Shown here piece after piece: positions 16,083-25,222 of a stretch of DNA of 36,107 bases. The first letter of the stretch is position 1. Every line of letters begins with the position of its first letter. The DNA is from Alphaproteobacteria bacterium. GTDB taxonomy: Bacteria; Pseudomonadota; Alphaproteobacteria; SHVZ01. The notes under the pieces are model-generated. The model was not told the DNA's origin and made no database searches. It worked only from the letters and a program-made list of their open reading frames with translations. Location of the stretch: contig SHVZ01000030.1 of assembly GCA_009694025.1 (NCBI GenBank), positions 1 through 36,107 of the forward strand, given 5' to 3'. A program made the translations under genes and the position numbers.

Positions 16083-17819
16083 ATGACCGCGACAAAGGAA
16101 AAACCCGCCGCTACGACGGCGGAACAGACGCAGGACCTGACCGACGGCTTTCACCTCGTCATCGACGCGCTCAAGCTGAACGGCCTCACCACGATCTACG
16201 GCGTGCCCGGCATCCCGATCACCGACTTCGGCCGCATGGCGCAGGCCGCGGGCGTCCGTGTGCTCTCGTTCCGCCACGAGCAGAACGCCGGCTATGCGGC
16301 CGCCATCGCCGGCTTCCTTACCAAGAAGCCCGGCATCTGCCTCACGGTGTCGGCGCCCGGCTTCCTCAACGGTCTGACGGCGCTCGCCCACGCTACGACC
16401 AACTGCTTCCCGATGATCCTGATCAGCGGCTCCTCCGAGCGTGAGATCGTCGACCTGCAGCAGGGCGACTACGAGGAGATGGATCAGCTCGCCATCGCCA
16501 AGCCGCTCTGCAAGGCGGCGTTCCGCGTGCTGCATGCGGCCGACATCGGCATCGGCTTGGCACGTGCGATCCGCGCCGCCCTGTCCGGCCGTCCGGGCGG
16601 CGTCTATCTCGACCTGCCGGCCAAGCTATTCGGCCAGATCATGAATGCGGAGGCCGGCCGGAAGTCGCTGGTCAAGGTCATCGATGCAGCGCCCGCACAG
16701 ATACCCGCGCCCGATGCCGTCAAGCGCGCGCTCGATGTCCTGAAGAGCGCCAAGCGCCCGCTGATCATTCTCGGCAAGGGCGCGGCCTATGCGCAGGCCG
16801 ATGACGCGATCCGCGCCCTGGTGGAGAACAGCGGCATTCCCTTCCTGCCGATGAGCATGGCCAAGGGCCTTCTGCCCGATACGCATCCGCAATGCGCGGG
16901 CGCGGCGCGCTCCACGGTGCTGAAGGATTCCGATGTCGTGATGCTGATCGGTGCCCGCCTCAACTGGCTCCTATCGTACGGCAAGGGCAAGACCTGGGGC
17001 GATGTGCCCAAGAAGTTCATCCAGATCGACATCGAGCCCAAGGAGATGGACAGCAACGTCGAGATCGCCGCGCCGGTGGTCGGCGACATCGGCTCCTGCG
17101 TCTCGGCCCTTCTCGAAGGCATGGGGACCAAGTGGCCGGCTGCGCCGGCCGACTGGACGGGTGCCGTCAAGGCGAAGCGGGAAGAGAACGTCGCCAAGAT
17201 GGCGCCGCGCCTGATGAACAACAACTCGCCGATGGACTATCACGGCGCGCTCGGCGCGCTGCGTACCATCATCAAGGAGCGGCCCGACGCGATTCTCGTC
17301 AATGAAGGCGCCAACACGCTCGACCTCGCGCGCGGCGTCATCGACATGTACAAACCGCGCAAGCGCCTCGATGTCGGCACCTGGGGCGTCATGGGCATCG
17401 GCATGGGCTCCGCCATCGCCGCCGCCGTCGAGACCGGGAAGCCGGTGCTCGCCGTCGAAGGCGACAGCGCCTTCGGCTTCTCCGGCATGGAGGTGGAGAC
17501 GATCTGCCGCTACAACCTGCCGGTCTGCGTCGTCGTCTTCAACAATGACGGCATCTATCGCGGCACCGACGTCAACACGGCGGGGTCCGATCCTGCGACG
17601 ACCGTGTTCGTCAAAGGCGCGCGCTACGACAAGATGATGGAGGCGTTCGGCGGCGTCGGTGTCAATGCGACGACGCCGGATGAGCTGAAGCGCGCGGTGA
17701 ACGAGGCGATGGACTCCGGCCGGCCGACCCTCATCAACGCGGTTCTCGACCCGGCGGCCGGCAGCGAGAGCGGCCGCATCGGCAACCTCAACCCGCAAAG
17801 CGTGCTTCGCAAGAAGTGA
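16083..17819 (+). CDS. oxc: Oxalyl-CoA decarboxylase
   Basis: TPP-dependent enzyme that converts oxalyl-CoA to formyl-CoA and CO2 in the cytoplasm; 578 residues against 568 for the Oxalobacter enzyme. Oxc signatures are [13 protein letters not shown] (39-51), the cofactor glutamate Glu66 in [35 protein letters not shown], and the TPP/Mg site around Gly460-Asp461 ([20 protein letters not shown] ... [11 protein letters not shown]). The [14 protein letters not shown] tail matches the C-terminal lid region of Oxc. This is not a general acetolactate synthase: the [10 protein letters not shown] stretch is specific to Oxc. It is followed by frc, as in most oxalate degraders. Confidence 0.96.
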   Translation: MTATKEKPAATTAEQTQDLTDGFHLVIDALKLNGLTTIYGVPGIPITDFGRMAQAAGVRVLSFRHEQNAGYAAAIAGFLTKKPGICLTVSAPGFLNGLTALAHATTNCFPMILISGSSEREIVDLQQGDYEEMDQLAIAKPLCKAAFRVLHAADIGIGLARAIRAALSGRPGGVYLDLPAKLFGQIMNAEAGRKSLVKVIDAAPAQIPAPDAVKRALDVLKSAKRPLIILGKGAAYAQADDAIRALVENSGIPFLPMSMAKGLLPDTHPQCAGAARSTVLKDSDVVMLIGARLNWLLSYGKGKTWGDVPKKFIQIDIEPKEMDSNVEIAAPVVGDIGSCVSALLEGMGTKWPAAPADWTGAVKAKREENVAKMAPRLMNNNSPMDYHGALGALRTIIKERPDAILVNEGANTLDLARGVIDMYKPRKRLDVGTWGVMGIGMGSAIAAAVETGKPVLAVEGDSAFGFSGMEVETICRYNLPVCVVVFNNDGIYRGTDVNTAGSDPATTVFVKGARYDKMMEAFGGVGVNATTPDELKRAVNEAMDSGRPTLINAVLDPAAGSESGRIGNLNPQSVLRKK

Positions 17820-17820
17820 A

Positions 17821-17876
17821 CCGTCATCCGGACCCGGCACAGCACGACACGGTGCGCCGCCGATCCGGGATCCAGA
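17821..17876. repeat. REP-like palindromic fragment before frc
   Basis: The oxc-frc gap contains CGTCATCCGGACCCGG followed about 25 bases later by CCGATCCGGGATCCAG. This combination is typical of dispersed alphaproteobacterial palindromes that read roughly GTCATCCCGGA ... TCCGGGATCC. The copy is imperfect and could be a decayed element. Confidence 0.45.
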
Positions 17877-17901
17877 TCGATTGAGCTTGGAGGACCAAGA
17901 G

Positions 17902-19422
17902 ATGGCCAGGAAGAAGCAAAAGAAGGCGCCGCGCGCCAAGGTGAAGGCCGCGGCAAAGAAGCCGACGCGCAAGGTCGCGAAGAAGGTTGCAAAGAAGTCG
18001 GCCGGGAAATCGGCGAAGAAGCCGGCGAAGGAAGCGAACAAGAAGGTCGTGAAGGCGGCGGCAAAGACTGCCGCTGCAAAGCCGAAGAAGGCGACCGGCC
18101 TGCCCAAGCCGTCGACCAAGCCATTCGGCGAGGACGGCAAGGCGCTGGACGGCGTACGCGTGCTCGACTTCACGCATGTGCAGTCGGGTCCGACCTGCAC
18201 GCAGCTGCTCGCCTGGCTCGGCTGCGACGTGATCAAGATAGAGCGTCCGGGCGTCGGCGACATCACGCGCGGCCAGCTCCGCGACGTGAAGGACGCCGAC
18301 AGCCTCTATTTCACCATGCTCAACCACAACAAGCGGTCGATCACCATCGATTCCAAGAACCCGCAAGGCAAACGGGTCATCGATGCGCTGATCAAGAGCT
18401 GCGACGTGCTGGTGGAGAATTTCGCGCCGGGCGCGCTCGACCGCATGGGCTTCACCTGGGAGTACATCCACAAGCTCAATCCGCGCATGGTCGTCGCTTC
18501 GGTGAAGGGCTTCGGCCCCGGCCCGTATGAAGACTGCAAGGTCTACGAGAACGTCGCCCAGTGCACCGGCGGCTCGGCCTCGACCACCGGCTTCCGCGAC
18601 GGCCCGCCGCTGGTCACCGGCTCGCAGATCGGCGATTCCGGCACCGGCCTGCACCTCGCCCTCGGCATCGTCTCGGCGCTCTACCAGCGCAACCGCACCG
18701 GCCGCGGTCAGCGCGTGCTCTGCGCCATGCAGGACGGCGTGCTCAACCTCTGCCGCGTCAAGCTGCGCGACCAGCAGCGCCTCAAGCACGGGCCGTTGCG
18801 CGAGTTCAGCCAGTACGGCCAAGGCATCCCGTTCGGCGAGTCGGTGCCGCGCGGCGGCAACGATTCAGGCGGTGGCCAGCCGGGCTGGATCATCAAGTGT
18901 AAGGGCTGGGAGACCGACCCCAACGCTTACATCTATTTCATCACCCAGGCGCCGGTGTGGGAGGCGATCTGCGACGTGATCGGCGAGCCGGGCTGGAAAA
19001 CCCATCCGGACTACGCGACGCCGGGAGCGCGGCTGCCGCGGCTTATGGCGATCTTCGAGCGCATCGAGCAATGGACCATGACCAAGACCAAGTTCGAGGC
19101 TATGGACATCCTCAACAAATACGACATCCCGTGCGGCCCGATCCTGTCGATGAAGGAGATCGCCGAGGATGAATCGCTGCGCAAGACCGGCACGGTGGTC
19201 GAGGTCGACCATCCGACGCGCGGAAAGTATCTGACCGTCGGCAACCCGATCAAGCTCTCGGACTCGATCTCGGACGTGAAGCGCTCGCCTCTGCTCGGCG
19301 AGCACACCGACGAGATCCTGACCGATGTGCTCGGCTTCAAGTCGCACGAAATCGCCGAGATCAAGGCTGCCGGCGCGCTGAGCCCGCCGCCGCCGAGAGA
19401 AGGCGCAAAGGACGCGGCCTGA
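17902..19422 (+). CDS. frc: Formyl-CoA:oxalate CoA-transferase with lysine-rich N-terminal tail
   Basis: Class III CoA-transferase that moves CoA from formyl-CoA to oxalate, giving oxalyl-CoA for Oxc and releasing formate. The core (about residue 81 to the end) closely follows Oxalobacter Frc: [44 protein letters not shown], and the catalytic aspartate Asp245 in QIGDSGTG (Frc Asp169). The glycine loop reads DSGGGQPGW instead of AGGGGQPGW. Unusually, residues 1-78 form a tail with about 25 lysines in its first 70 residues, rich in Ala, Pro and AKK/KKPAK repeats, like histone H1 tails. ATG 17902 with TTGGAGG upstream is preferred over TTG 17881; either start keeps the tail. Length is 506 against about 428 usual. 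Confidence 0.95.
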   Translation: MARKKQKKAPRAKVKAAAKKPTRKVAKKVAKKSAGKSAKKPAKEANKKVVKAAAKTAAAKPKKATGLPKPSTKPFGEDGKALDGVRVLDFTHVQSGPTCTQLLAWLGCDVIKIERPGVGDITRGQLRDVKDADSLYFTMLNHNKRSITIDSKNPQGKRVIDALIKSCDVLVENFAPGALDRMGFTWEYIHKLNPRMVVASVKGFGPGPYEDCKVYENVAQCTGGSASTTGFRDGPPLVTGSQIGDSGTGLHLALGIVSALYQRNRTGRGQRVLCAMQDGVLNLCRVKLRDQQRLKHGPLREFSQYGQGIPFGESVPRGGNDSGGGQPGWIIKCKGWETDPNAYIYFITQAPVWEAICDVIGEPGWKTHPDYATPGARLPRLMAIFERIEQWTMTKTKFEAMDILNKYDIPCGPILSMKEIAEDESLRKTGTVVEVDHPTRGKYLTVGNPIKLSDSISDVKRSPLLGEHTDEILTDVLGFKSHEIAEIKAAGALSPPPPREGAKDAA

Positions 19423-19453
19423 CGATAAATCGACTGGGTAGCTAGGGGGCAAC

Positions 19454-20386
19454 ATGCGGATCGTGGTGCACGGACAGCAGGCCTTCGGGAAAGCCGTTTT
19501 CGAGGCTCTGCTGAAGCGAGGTGAGAACGTCGTCGCTGCCTATGTGGCGCCCGACAAGCCGGGCCAGAAGCCCGATCCGCTGAAGGAGGCCGCGCTCGCC
19601 GCCAAGCTGCCGCTTCACCAGCCGAAATCCTACCGGCAACCCGGCGAGGTGTGGGACCAGTTCAAGGCGCTCGAGCCCGATCTCTGCGTCATGGCCTATG
19701 TGACGCTGTTCGTGCCATCGGGATTTCTCAACATCCCGACCCACGGCTCGATCCAGTATCACCCGTCGCTCCTTCCTCTGCACCGTGGCCCGAGCTCGAT
19801 CAACTGGCCGATCATCCAGGGTCGCACCGAGACGGGCCTGTCGATCTTCTGGCCCAATGACGGGCTCGATACCGGGCCGATCCTTCTCCAGAAGAAGACC
19901 CCGATCTCCGATGACGACTCCCTCGGCTCGGTCTATTTCGACCGGCTCTTCCCGCAGGGCGTCGAGGCGATGCTGGAGGCGGTGGACCTGGTGAAGGCCG
20001 GCAAGGCGCCGAAGATCGACCAGGACCACGCCAAGGCGACCTACGAAGGCTGGTGCACGCCGGAGAGCGGGCACATCGACTGGGCCCGCCAGGGCTACCA
20101 CATCCACAACCTGGTGCGCGGCTGCAACCCGGCGCCGGGCGCGTGGACGACGCTGGGCGGCAAGAAGATCCAGATCTTCGAGACCAAGGCGGTTCCGGCG
20201 ATCGATCCCAAGGGCATCGGCGGGCCCATGGGCCAGGTGATGGAGATCGACGACCAGAGCTTCACCGTCGTCTGCGCCGACGGCCGCATCCGCGTGCTGC
20301 GCCTGCGCGCCGACTCCGGCAAGGTCACCGGCGCCGAGTTCGCCGCCGCGGGCGGCATCAAGGTCGGCGACAAGCTGGGAAGCTGA
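19454..20386 (+). CDS. Stand-alone 10-formyltetrahydrofolate hydrolase / formyltransferase-like protein (ALDH1L1 N-domain type)
   Basis: Folate-binding formyltransferase-fold protein of 310 residues. It resembles the N-terminal hydrolase domain of vertebrate 10-formyl-THF dehydrogenase (ALDH1L1) more than housekeeping Fmt: APDKPGQKPDPLKEAA, HGSIQYHPSLLPLHRGPSSI, FWPNDGLDTGPILLQK, and HNLVRGCNPAPGAWT. Catalytic equivalents are His103 and Asp139 (His106 and Asp142 in ALDH1L1). A C-terminal Fmt-like barrel domain starts near residue 205. AGGGGG lies five bases before the ATG. It sits between frc and fhs. It could hydrolyse 10-formyl-THF, or transfer formyl between THF and another carrier such as CoA. 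Housekeeping Met-tRNA formyltransferase is unlikely given the context. Confidence 0.82.
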   Translation: MRIVVHGQQAFGKAVFEALLKRGENVVAAYVAPDKPGQKPDPLKEAALAAKLPLHQPKSYRQPGEVWDQFKALEPDLCVMAYVTLFVPSGFLNIPTHGSIQYHPSLLPLHRGPSSINWPIIQGRTETGLSIFWPNDGLDTGPILLQKKTPISDDDSLGSVYFDRLFPQGVEAMLEAVDLVKAGKAPKIDQDHAKATYEGWCTPESGHIDWARQGYHIHNLVRGCNPAPGAWTTLGGKKIQIFETKAVPAIDPKGIGGPMGQVMEIDDQSFTVVCADGRIRVLRLRADSGKVTGAEFAAAGGIKVGDKLGS

Positions 20387-20406
20387 GGCTCCGACACACT
20401 CTTTTT

Positions 20407-20470
20407 CGTCATCCCCGGACGTGATCCGGCCAGCCATCCGCATGGCCCTGGGCCAAGGTCGGGGAAGACG
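20407..20470. repeat. REP-like inverted repeat before fhs
   Basis: In the 110-base gap before fhs, CGTCATCCCCGGAC (20407-20420) can pair with TCGGGGAAGACG (20459-20470). A small central palindrome, TGGCCCTGGGCCA, lies between the arms. It resembles the dispersed GTCATCCCCGGA repeats of alphaproteobacteria and could act as a processing or partial termination site inside the operon. Confidence 0.5.
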
Positions 20471-20496
20471 TCGACAAGGAAAGTTAGGGGAGAGAC

Positions 20497-22200
20497 ATGC
20501 GCAATCCCGCCGAGCAGCACGCCAAGCCGAAATCCGACATCGAGATCTCGCAGACCGCCACCATGCGGCCGATCGCCGAGGTGGCGAAGGAGAAGCTCGG
20601 CATCGACGCCAAGAACCTGGAGCCCTATGGCCACTACAAGGCCAAGGTGTCGCTCGACTACGTCAAGACGCTCAAGGACAAGAAGAACGGCAAGCTGATC
20701 CTGGTCAGCGCCATCACGCCGACCCCCGCGGGCGAGGGCAAGACCACGACCACGGTCGGCCTCGGCGACGCGCTCAACTACATCGGCAAGAAGGCGATCA
20801 TCTGCCTGCGCGAGCCGAGCCTCGGCCCCTGCTTCGGCGTCAAGGGTGGTGCTGCCGGCGGCGGCTACGCCCAGGTCGTGCCGATGGAGGACATCAACCT
20901 CCACTTCACCGGCGACTTCCATGCCATCGGCGCCGCCAACAATCTCTTGGCCGCCCTGGTCGACAACCACATCTACTGGGGCAATGAACTCGCCTTCGAC
21001 CAGCGCCGCGTAACCTGGCGCCGGGTCCTCGACATGAACGACCGGGCGCTCCGCGAGATCACGTCCTCGCTCGGCGGCGTCGCCAACGGCTTCCCCCGCG
21101 TCGACGGCTTCGACATCGTCGTGGCCTCGGAAGTCATGGCGATCTTCTGCCTCGCGACATCGCTCGACGACCTGCAGAAGCGGCTCGGCAACATCATCGT
21201 GGGATATACGCGCGAGCGGAAGCCGATCCGCGCCCATCAGCTCAAGGCCGCTGGCCCGATGACGGCGCTGCTCAAGGATGCGTTGGCGCCGAACATCGTG
21301 CAGACGCTGGAGAACAACCCCGCCTTCATCCATGGTGGTCCGTTCGCCAACATCGCCCACGGCTGCAACACGGTGCTCGCGACCACCACGGCGTTGAAGT
21401 TGGGCGATTACGTAGTGACGGAAGCGGGCTTCGGCGCCGATCTCGGCGCGGAGAAGTTCTTCGACATCAAGTGCCGGAAGGCCGGCCTAACGCCCGATTG
21501 CGCCGTGCTGGTGGCCACGATCCGCGCCCTCAAGATGCATGGCAGCGTGGCCAAGGACGACCTCAAGAAGGAGAACCTCGACGCGCTCAAGAAGGGCCTG
21601 TCGAACCTCCAGCGCCATGTCTCGAACGTGCAGAAATACGGCGTCCCCGTCGTCGTTTCGATCAACCGCTTCAGCGCCGACACGTCGGCCGAGATCGACC
21701 TGGTCAAGAAGGCCTGCGGCGATCTCGGCGTCGAAGCCTTCATGGCCGATCATTGGGCCGCCGGCGGCGCGGGCGCCGCCGATGTCGCCAAGGCGGTGGT
21801 GAAGCTCTGCGAATCCGGCAAGGCGAACTTCAAGGTTCTCTATCCGGACGACATGCCGCTCTGGGACAAGATGAAGACGATCGCCACACAGATCTACGGC
21901 GCCTCGGATATCACCGCAGAGAAGAGCGTCAAGGACCAGATCGCCGGCCTGCAGAAGGATGGCATGGGGCATTTCCCGATCTGCGTCGCCAAGACCCAGT
22001 ACAGCTTCTCGACCGACGCCAATGCCAAAGGCGCGCCGTCCGGCCATGTCATTCCCATCCGCGAAGTGCGCGTATCGGCCGGCGCCGAGTTCCTCGTCTT
22101 CATCTGCGGCGAGATCATGACCATGCCAGGCCTGCCGAGAGTGCCGGCGGCCAACAGCATCGAAGTGAACGCCGAAGGAAAGATCGTCGGTCTGTTCTGA
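20497..22200 (+). CDS. fhs: Formate-tetrahydrofolate ligase
   Basis: Cytoplasmic ATP-dependent ligase making 10-formyl-THF from formate and THF; 567 residues, the normal length. The P-loop is [11 protein letters not shown] at 74-84, followed by [36 protein letters not shown] and [14 protein letters not shown], all hallmark Fhs segments; the end is [24 protein letters not shown] precedes the ATG. In this operon it would take formate produced by Frc into the C1 pool, competing with oxidation by FdhAB. Confidence 0.97.
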   Translation: MRNPAEQHAKPKSDIEISQTATMRPIAEVAKEKLGIDAKNLEPYGHYKAKVSLDYVKTLKDKKNGKLILVSAITPTPAGEGKTTTTVGLGDALNYIGKKAIICLREPSLGPCFGVKGGAAGGGYAQVVPMEDINLHFTGDFHAIGAANNLLAALVDNHIYWGNELAFDQRRVTWRRVLDMNDRALREITSSLGGVANGFPRVDGFDIVVASEVMAIFCLATSLDDLQKRLGNIIVGYTRERKPIRAHQLKAAGPMTALLKDALAPNIVQTLENNPAFIHGGPFANIAHGCNTVLATTTALKLGDYVVTEAGFGADLGAEKFFDIKCRKAGLTPDCAVLVATIRALKMHGSVAKDDLKKENLDALKKGLSNLQRHVSNVQKYGVPVVVSINRFSADTSAEIDLVKKACGDLGVEAFMADHWAAGGAGAADVAKAVVKLCESGKANFKVLYPDDMPLWDKMKTIATQIYGASDITAEKSVKDQIAGLQKDGMGHFPICVAKTQYSFSTDANAKGAPSGHVIPIREVRVSAGAEFLVFICGEIMTMPGLPRVPAANSIEVNAEGKIVGLF

Positions 22201-22251
22201 TCGTCGTTGAGAGTTTGCGCCGGACCCGGCCCCCGCGCTAGCGTGACCGCC

Positions 22252-23172
22252 ATGGTCAGGGACGTCGGGATCAGCGAGGTCGGCCCGCGCGACGGGTTGC
22301 AGATGCTCAAGGGCATCATGCCGACCGAGAAGAAGAAGGCGTGGATCTCGGCGCTGGCGGCGTCCGGCCTGCCGGAGATCGAGGTCTCTTCCTTCGTCCC
22401 GCCCAAGCTCCTGCCGCAGATGGCGGATGCAGCCGAGATCGTCGCCTTCGCGCTCACGCTCCCCGGCCTGCACGTGGCCGCGCTGGCTCCCAATGCCAAA
22501 GGCGCGGCTCGGGCGATCGAGGCCGGCGCCCACAAGATCACCCTGCCGCTCTCGGTCAGCCGCTCCCATTCCCTCGCCAACGTCCGAAAGACGCCGGACG
22601 AGATGGTCGATGAGGTTCGCCAGTCGACGCGGCTCCGCGACGCATCGCCGTCGCGGCCGGCGATCGAGGTTGGGCTCTCGACCGCCTTCGGCTGCACCAT
22701 CGAGGGCACGGTCGCCGAGTCCGAGGTCGTGCGTTTGGCCATCGCTGCGGTCGAGGCCGGCGCCGACGAGGTCGGCCTCGCCGACACCACCGGCATGGCC
22801 AATCCCGAGCAGATCAAGCGGGTGATCGCCGGCGTCCGCCGGGAGATCGGCGACCGGCTGACCGGCGTCCATCTCCACAACACCTTCGGCCTCGGGCTCG
22901 CCAATGCGCTCGCCGCCTACGAGGCCGGGCTCCGCGCCTTCGATTCCTCCCAGGCAGGGCTCGGCGGCTGCCCCTATGCGCCGGGAGCCAGCGGCAACAT
23001 CGTCACCGAGGATCTCGTCTACATGTTCGAGAGCATGGGCGTCAGGACCGGCATCGACCTCTGGAAGCTGATGGCGGGTCGCCGCATCCTCGCCGACGCC
23101 TTCCCGGACGAGCCGCTCTACGGCTACGTCCCGGCCGCGGGCCTGCCGAAGAACTTCCGGCCCGCCGCCTGA
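22252..23172 (+). CDS. Hydroxymethylglutaryl-CoA lyase-type enzyme
   Basis: DRE-TIM metallolyase of 306 residues. Visible features are GPRDGLQ with Arg13-Asp14 (metal and catalytic pair), GLADTTGMANP, the metal-binding HLHNTFG, and the active-site loop GGCPYAPGASGN with Cys240. These fit HMG-CoA lyase (HMG-CoA to acetoacetate and acetyl-CoA), although bacterial relatives also cleave citramalyl-CoA or similar 3-hydroxyacyl-CoA esters. ATG 22252 is chosen because the family begins there; the upstream extension to 22207 has no conserved sequence. Its stop overlaps the next gene start by one base (TGATG), so it probably works with that CoA-transferase. Confidence 0.88.
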   Translation: MVRDVGISEVGPRDGLQMLKGIMPTEKKKAWISALAASGLPEIEVSSFVPPKLLPQMADAAEIVAFALTLPGLHVAALAPNAKGAARAIEAGAHKITLPLSVSRSHSLANVRKTPDEMVDEVRQSTRLRDASPSRPAIEVGLSTAFGCTIEGTVAESEVVRLAIAAVEAGADEVGLADTTGMANPEQIKRVIAGVRREIGDRLTGVHLHNTFGLGLANALAAYEAGLRAFDSSQAGLGGCPYAPGASGNIVTEDLVYMFESMGVRTGIDLWKLMAGRRILADAFPDEPLYGYVPAAGLPKNFRPAA

Positions 23173-24341
23173 TGACCGGCAAGCTCCCCCTCGACGGCAA
23201 CCGCGTCGTCGAGTTCGTCCACATGGTGATGGGGCCGACCTGCGGGATGGTGCTGGGCGACCTCGGCGCCGACGTGATCAAGGTCGAGCCGACGCCGAAG
23301 GGCGACAACACCCGCCGCCTGGTCGGGGCCGGCGCCGGCTTTTTCATGACCTTCAACCGCAACAAGCGCTCGGTCGCCCTCGACCTGAAGTCGCCCGACG
23401 GCGCCGAGGCGGTCAGGCGCCTGATCGCTTCGGCCGATGTCGTGACCGAGAATTTCCGTCCGGGCGCCATGGACGGCCTCGGGCTCGGCTATGAGGCGGT
23501 GGTCAAGCTCAACCCGCGGGTGATCTACGCCTCGCTCAAAGGATTCCTCGCCGGACCTTACGAGAACCGTGCCGCCCTCGACGAGATCGTGCAGATGATG
23601 GGCGGGCTCGCCTACATGACCGGACCGGAGGGACGGCCGCTCCGCGCCGGCTCGTCGGTCAACGACATCATGGGCGGCATGTTCGCCGCCATCGCCATCC
23701 TCGCCGCCCTCCATCAGCGCCGCGACACCGGCAAGGGCCAGTGGGTCAAGAGCGGACTGTTCGAGAACTGCGCTCTCCTGGTCGGTCAGCACATGGCGCA
23801 GCAGGCGGTCACCGGCAAGGCGCCGGCACCGATGCCGAGCCGCATCTCGCCCTGGGCGATCTACGACATCTTCGACACCAAGGACGGCGACAAGCTGTTC
23901 ATCGGCGTCGTCACCGATTCCCAGTGGAAGCTGTTCTGCGACGCCTTCGGACGCGCCGACCTCCTCGTCGATCCGGAGCTCACGACCAACTCGCAGCGCG
24001 TTCATGCCCGCCCACGAATGATCCCCGAGGTGCAGCGGCTGGTCGGAACGATGACCCGGGCCGAGCTGATGGAGGTCTTCGAGCGCATCGGTCTCCCCTT
24101 CGCGCCGATCACGCGCCCGGCCGACCTCTTCGACGACCCGCACCTCACCGCCTCCGGCGCGCTGATCGAGCTCACCAACCCCGACAACGGCGCCAAGGCA
24201 TCGCTGCCCGGCCTGCCGATCGAGATGGACGGGCGGCGTCTGCCGCTCCGCCGCGACGTGCCGGGCTTCGGCGAGCACACCCGCGAGGTCCTGGCGGAGC
24301 TCGGATACGCTCCGGACGAGATCGAGCGGATCGCCGGCTGA
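23172..24341 (+). CDS. CaiB/BaiF class III CoA-transferase
   Basis: Family III CoA-transferase of 389 residues, distinct from Frc. Core motifs are GPTCGMVLGDLGADVIKVE near the N-terminus, FNRNKRSVALDLKSP, VTENFRPGAMDGLGLGYE, and the catalytic aspartate Asp165 in SVNDIMGG. It lacks the Frc glycine loop, so oxalate is not the obvious substrate. Coupling with the HMG-CoA-lyase-type gene suggests it activates a branched or hydroxy-dicarboxylic acid (for example HMG or citramalate) with succinyl-CoA before cleavage. That is inference; no residue here fixes the substrate. Confidence 0.88.
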   Translation: MTGKLPLDGNRVVEFVHMVMGPTCGMVLGDLGADVIKVEPTPKGDNTRRLVGAGAGFFMTFNRNKRSVALDLKSPDGAEAVRRLIASADVVTENFRPGAMDGLGLGYEAVVKLNPRVIYASLKGFLAGPYENRAALDEIVQMMGGLAYMTGPEGRPLRAGSSVNDIMGGMFAAIAILAALHQRRDTGKGQWVKSGLFENCALLVGQHMAQQAVTGKAPAPMPSRISPWAIYDIFDTKDGDKLFIGVVTDSQWKLFCDAFGRADLLVDPELTTNSQRVHARPRMIPEVQRLVGTMTRAELMEVFERIGLPFAPITRPADLFDDPHLTASGALIELTNPDNGAKASLPGLPIEMDGRRLPLRRDVPGFGEHTREVLAELGYAPDEIERIAG

Positions 24342-24343
24342 CG

Positions 24344-25222
24344 ATGGATCCCGCCGTCGGGCTCGTCTTCCACGCACATGACGGTACCGATGCGGCCAGC
24401 CGTGCCGCGCTCGATGCCTTGCTGTTCGAGATCTTCAAGCTCGATCTCGGACCGCTGGATGCGATGGACGGCCGCGACCCGAGTTACCGGTCCTTTTCCT
24501 ATTTCGACGCCGGCGGCCGCTGCGTCGCCAATGCCAGCCTCTGCGCCTTGCCGCTGGTCGTGCAGGGTCGTCCGGTCGACGCTCTCGGCGTCCAGTCCGT
24601 CGCCGTCCGCCCTGAACTGCGTGGGCGGGGTCTGTTCCGCGACCTGATGCAGCGCGCGCTCGTCTGGTGCGACGTCCGCACGCCGCTCGTGCTCCTCACC
24701 ACGCTGATCCCCGACCTCTACGAGCACTTCGGCTTCCGCGTCGTGCCCGAGCACCGGATCGTCGGCCCCGCCCCCGCGCCGGAGCCCGGCATGCAACCTG
24801 CGCGGCCTTTGGTCCTTGGCGCCGATATCGCTCTGGTTAAGCGACTGCTCGACAGCCGCACACCGGCCTCCGACCTGGTCGGGCTCAGGCATTTCGGTGC
24901 GATGTTCCTGCAGAACATGGCCGCCGCACCGGACTTGCGCCTCGACCACCTGCCGGGCCGCGACGCGATCGTCGCCTCCGATACGAGGATCCCGGGGACC
25001 TTCCGTCTCCTCGATGTCGTCGCGCGCGAGATTCCGTCCCTCGCAACGATCCTTGGGGCGCTCGGTCAGATACCGGACCGGGTCGAGATCTGCTTTCCGA
25101 CCGACAAGCTCGGCTACGTCGGCGAAGCACAACCAGCCGGCAAGCGGACGAAGCTGATGGCGCGCGGCGACTTCGTCGACGGCTCCGAGCCGTTCATGCT
25201 GCCGGAGACCGCAGCGTTCTAG
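24344..25222 (+). CDS. GNAT family N-acetyltransferase
   Basis: Predicted acetyltransferase of 292 residues. The acetyl-CoA site is VQSVAVRPELRGRGLFRDLMQRAL (about residues 82-105), with the later LYEHFGFRVVP loop. The C-terminal half has no motif I recognise. The start ATG 24344 lies two bases after the preceding stop, so it is probably co-transcribed with the CoA-transferase. Its last codon shares CTAG (25219-25222) with the stop codon of the convergent phosphoesterase gene. Substrate unknown; a link to the oxalate genes is not evident. Confidence 0.78.
   Translation: MDPAVGLVFHAHDGTDAASRAALDALLFEIFKLDLGPLDAMDGRDPSYRSFSYFDAGGRCVANASLCALPLVVQGRPVDALGVQSVAVRPELRGRGLFRDLMQRALVWCDVRTPLVLLTTLIPDLYEHFGFRVVPEHRIVGPAPAPEPGMQPARPLVLGADIALVKRLLDSRTPASDLVGLRHFGAMFLQNMAAAPDLRLDHLPGRDAIVASDTRIPGTFRLLDVVAREIPSLATILGALGQIPDRVEICFPTDKLGYVGEAQPAGKRTKLMARGDFVDGSEPFMLPETAAF

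Noticed and set aside
17902-18139. The lysine-rich stretch as a separate histone-like gene fused by a sequencing frameshift
   Set aside because: There is one continuous frame with no stop and no alternative ribosome site before the Frc core, and codon use is even across the junction. It remains possible that translation also starts later.
23763-23765. Glu198 of the second CoA-transferase taken at first as a replacement of the catalytic aspartate
   Set aside because: Counting along Frc shows the catalytic Asp169 lies in the earlier GDSGTG-type motif; the matching residue here is Asp165 in SVNDIMGG, which is present.
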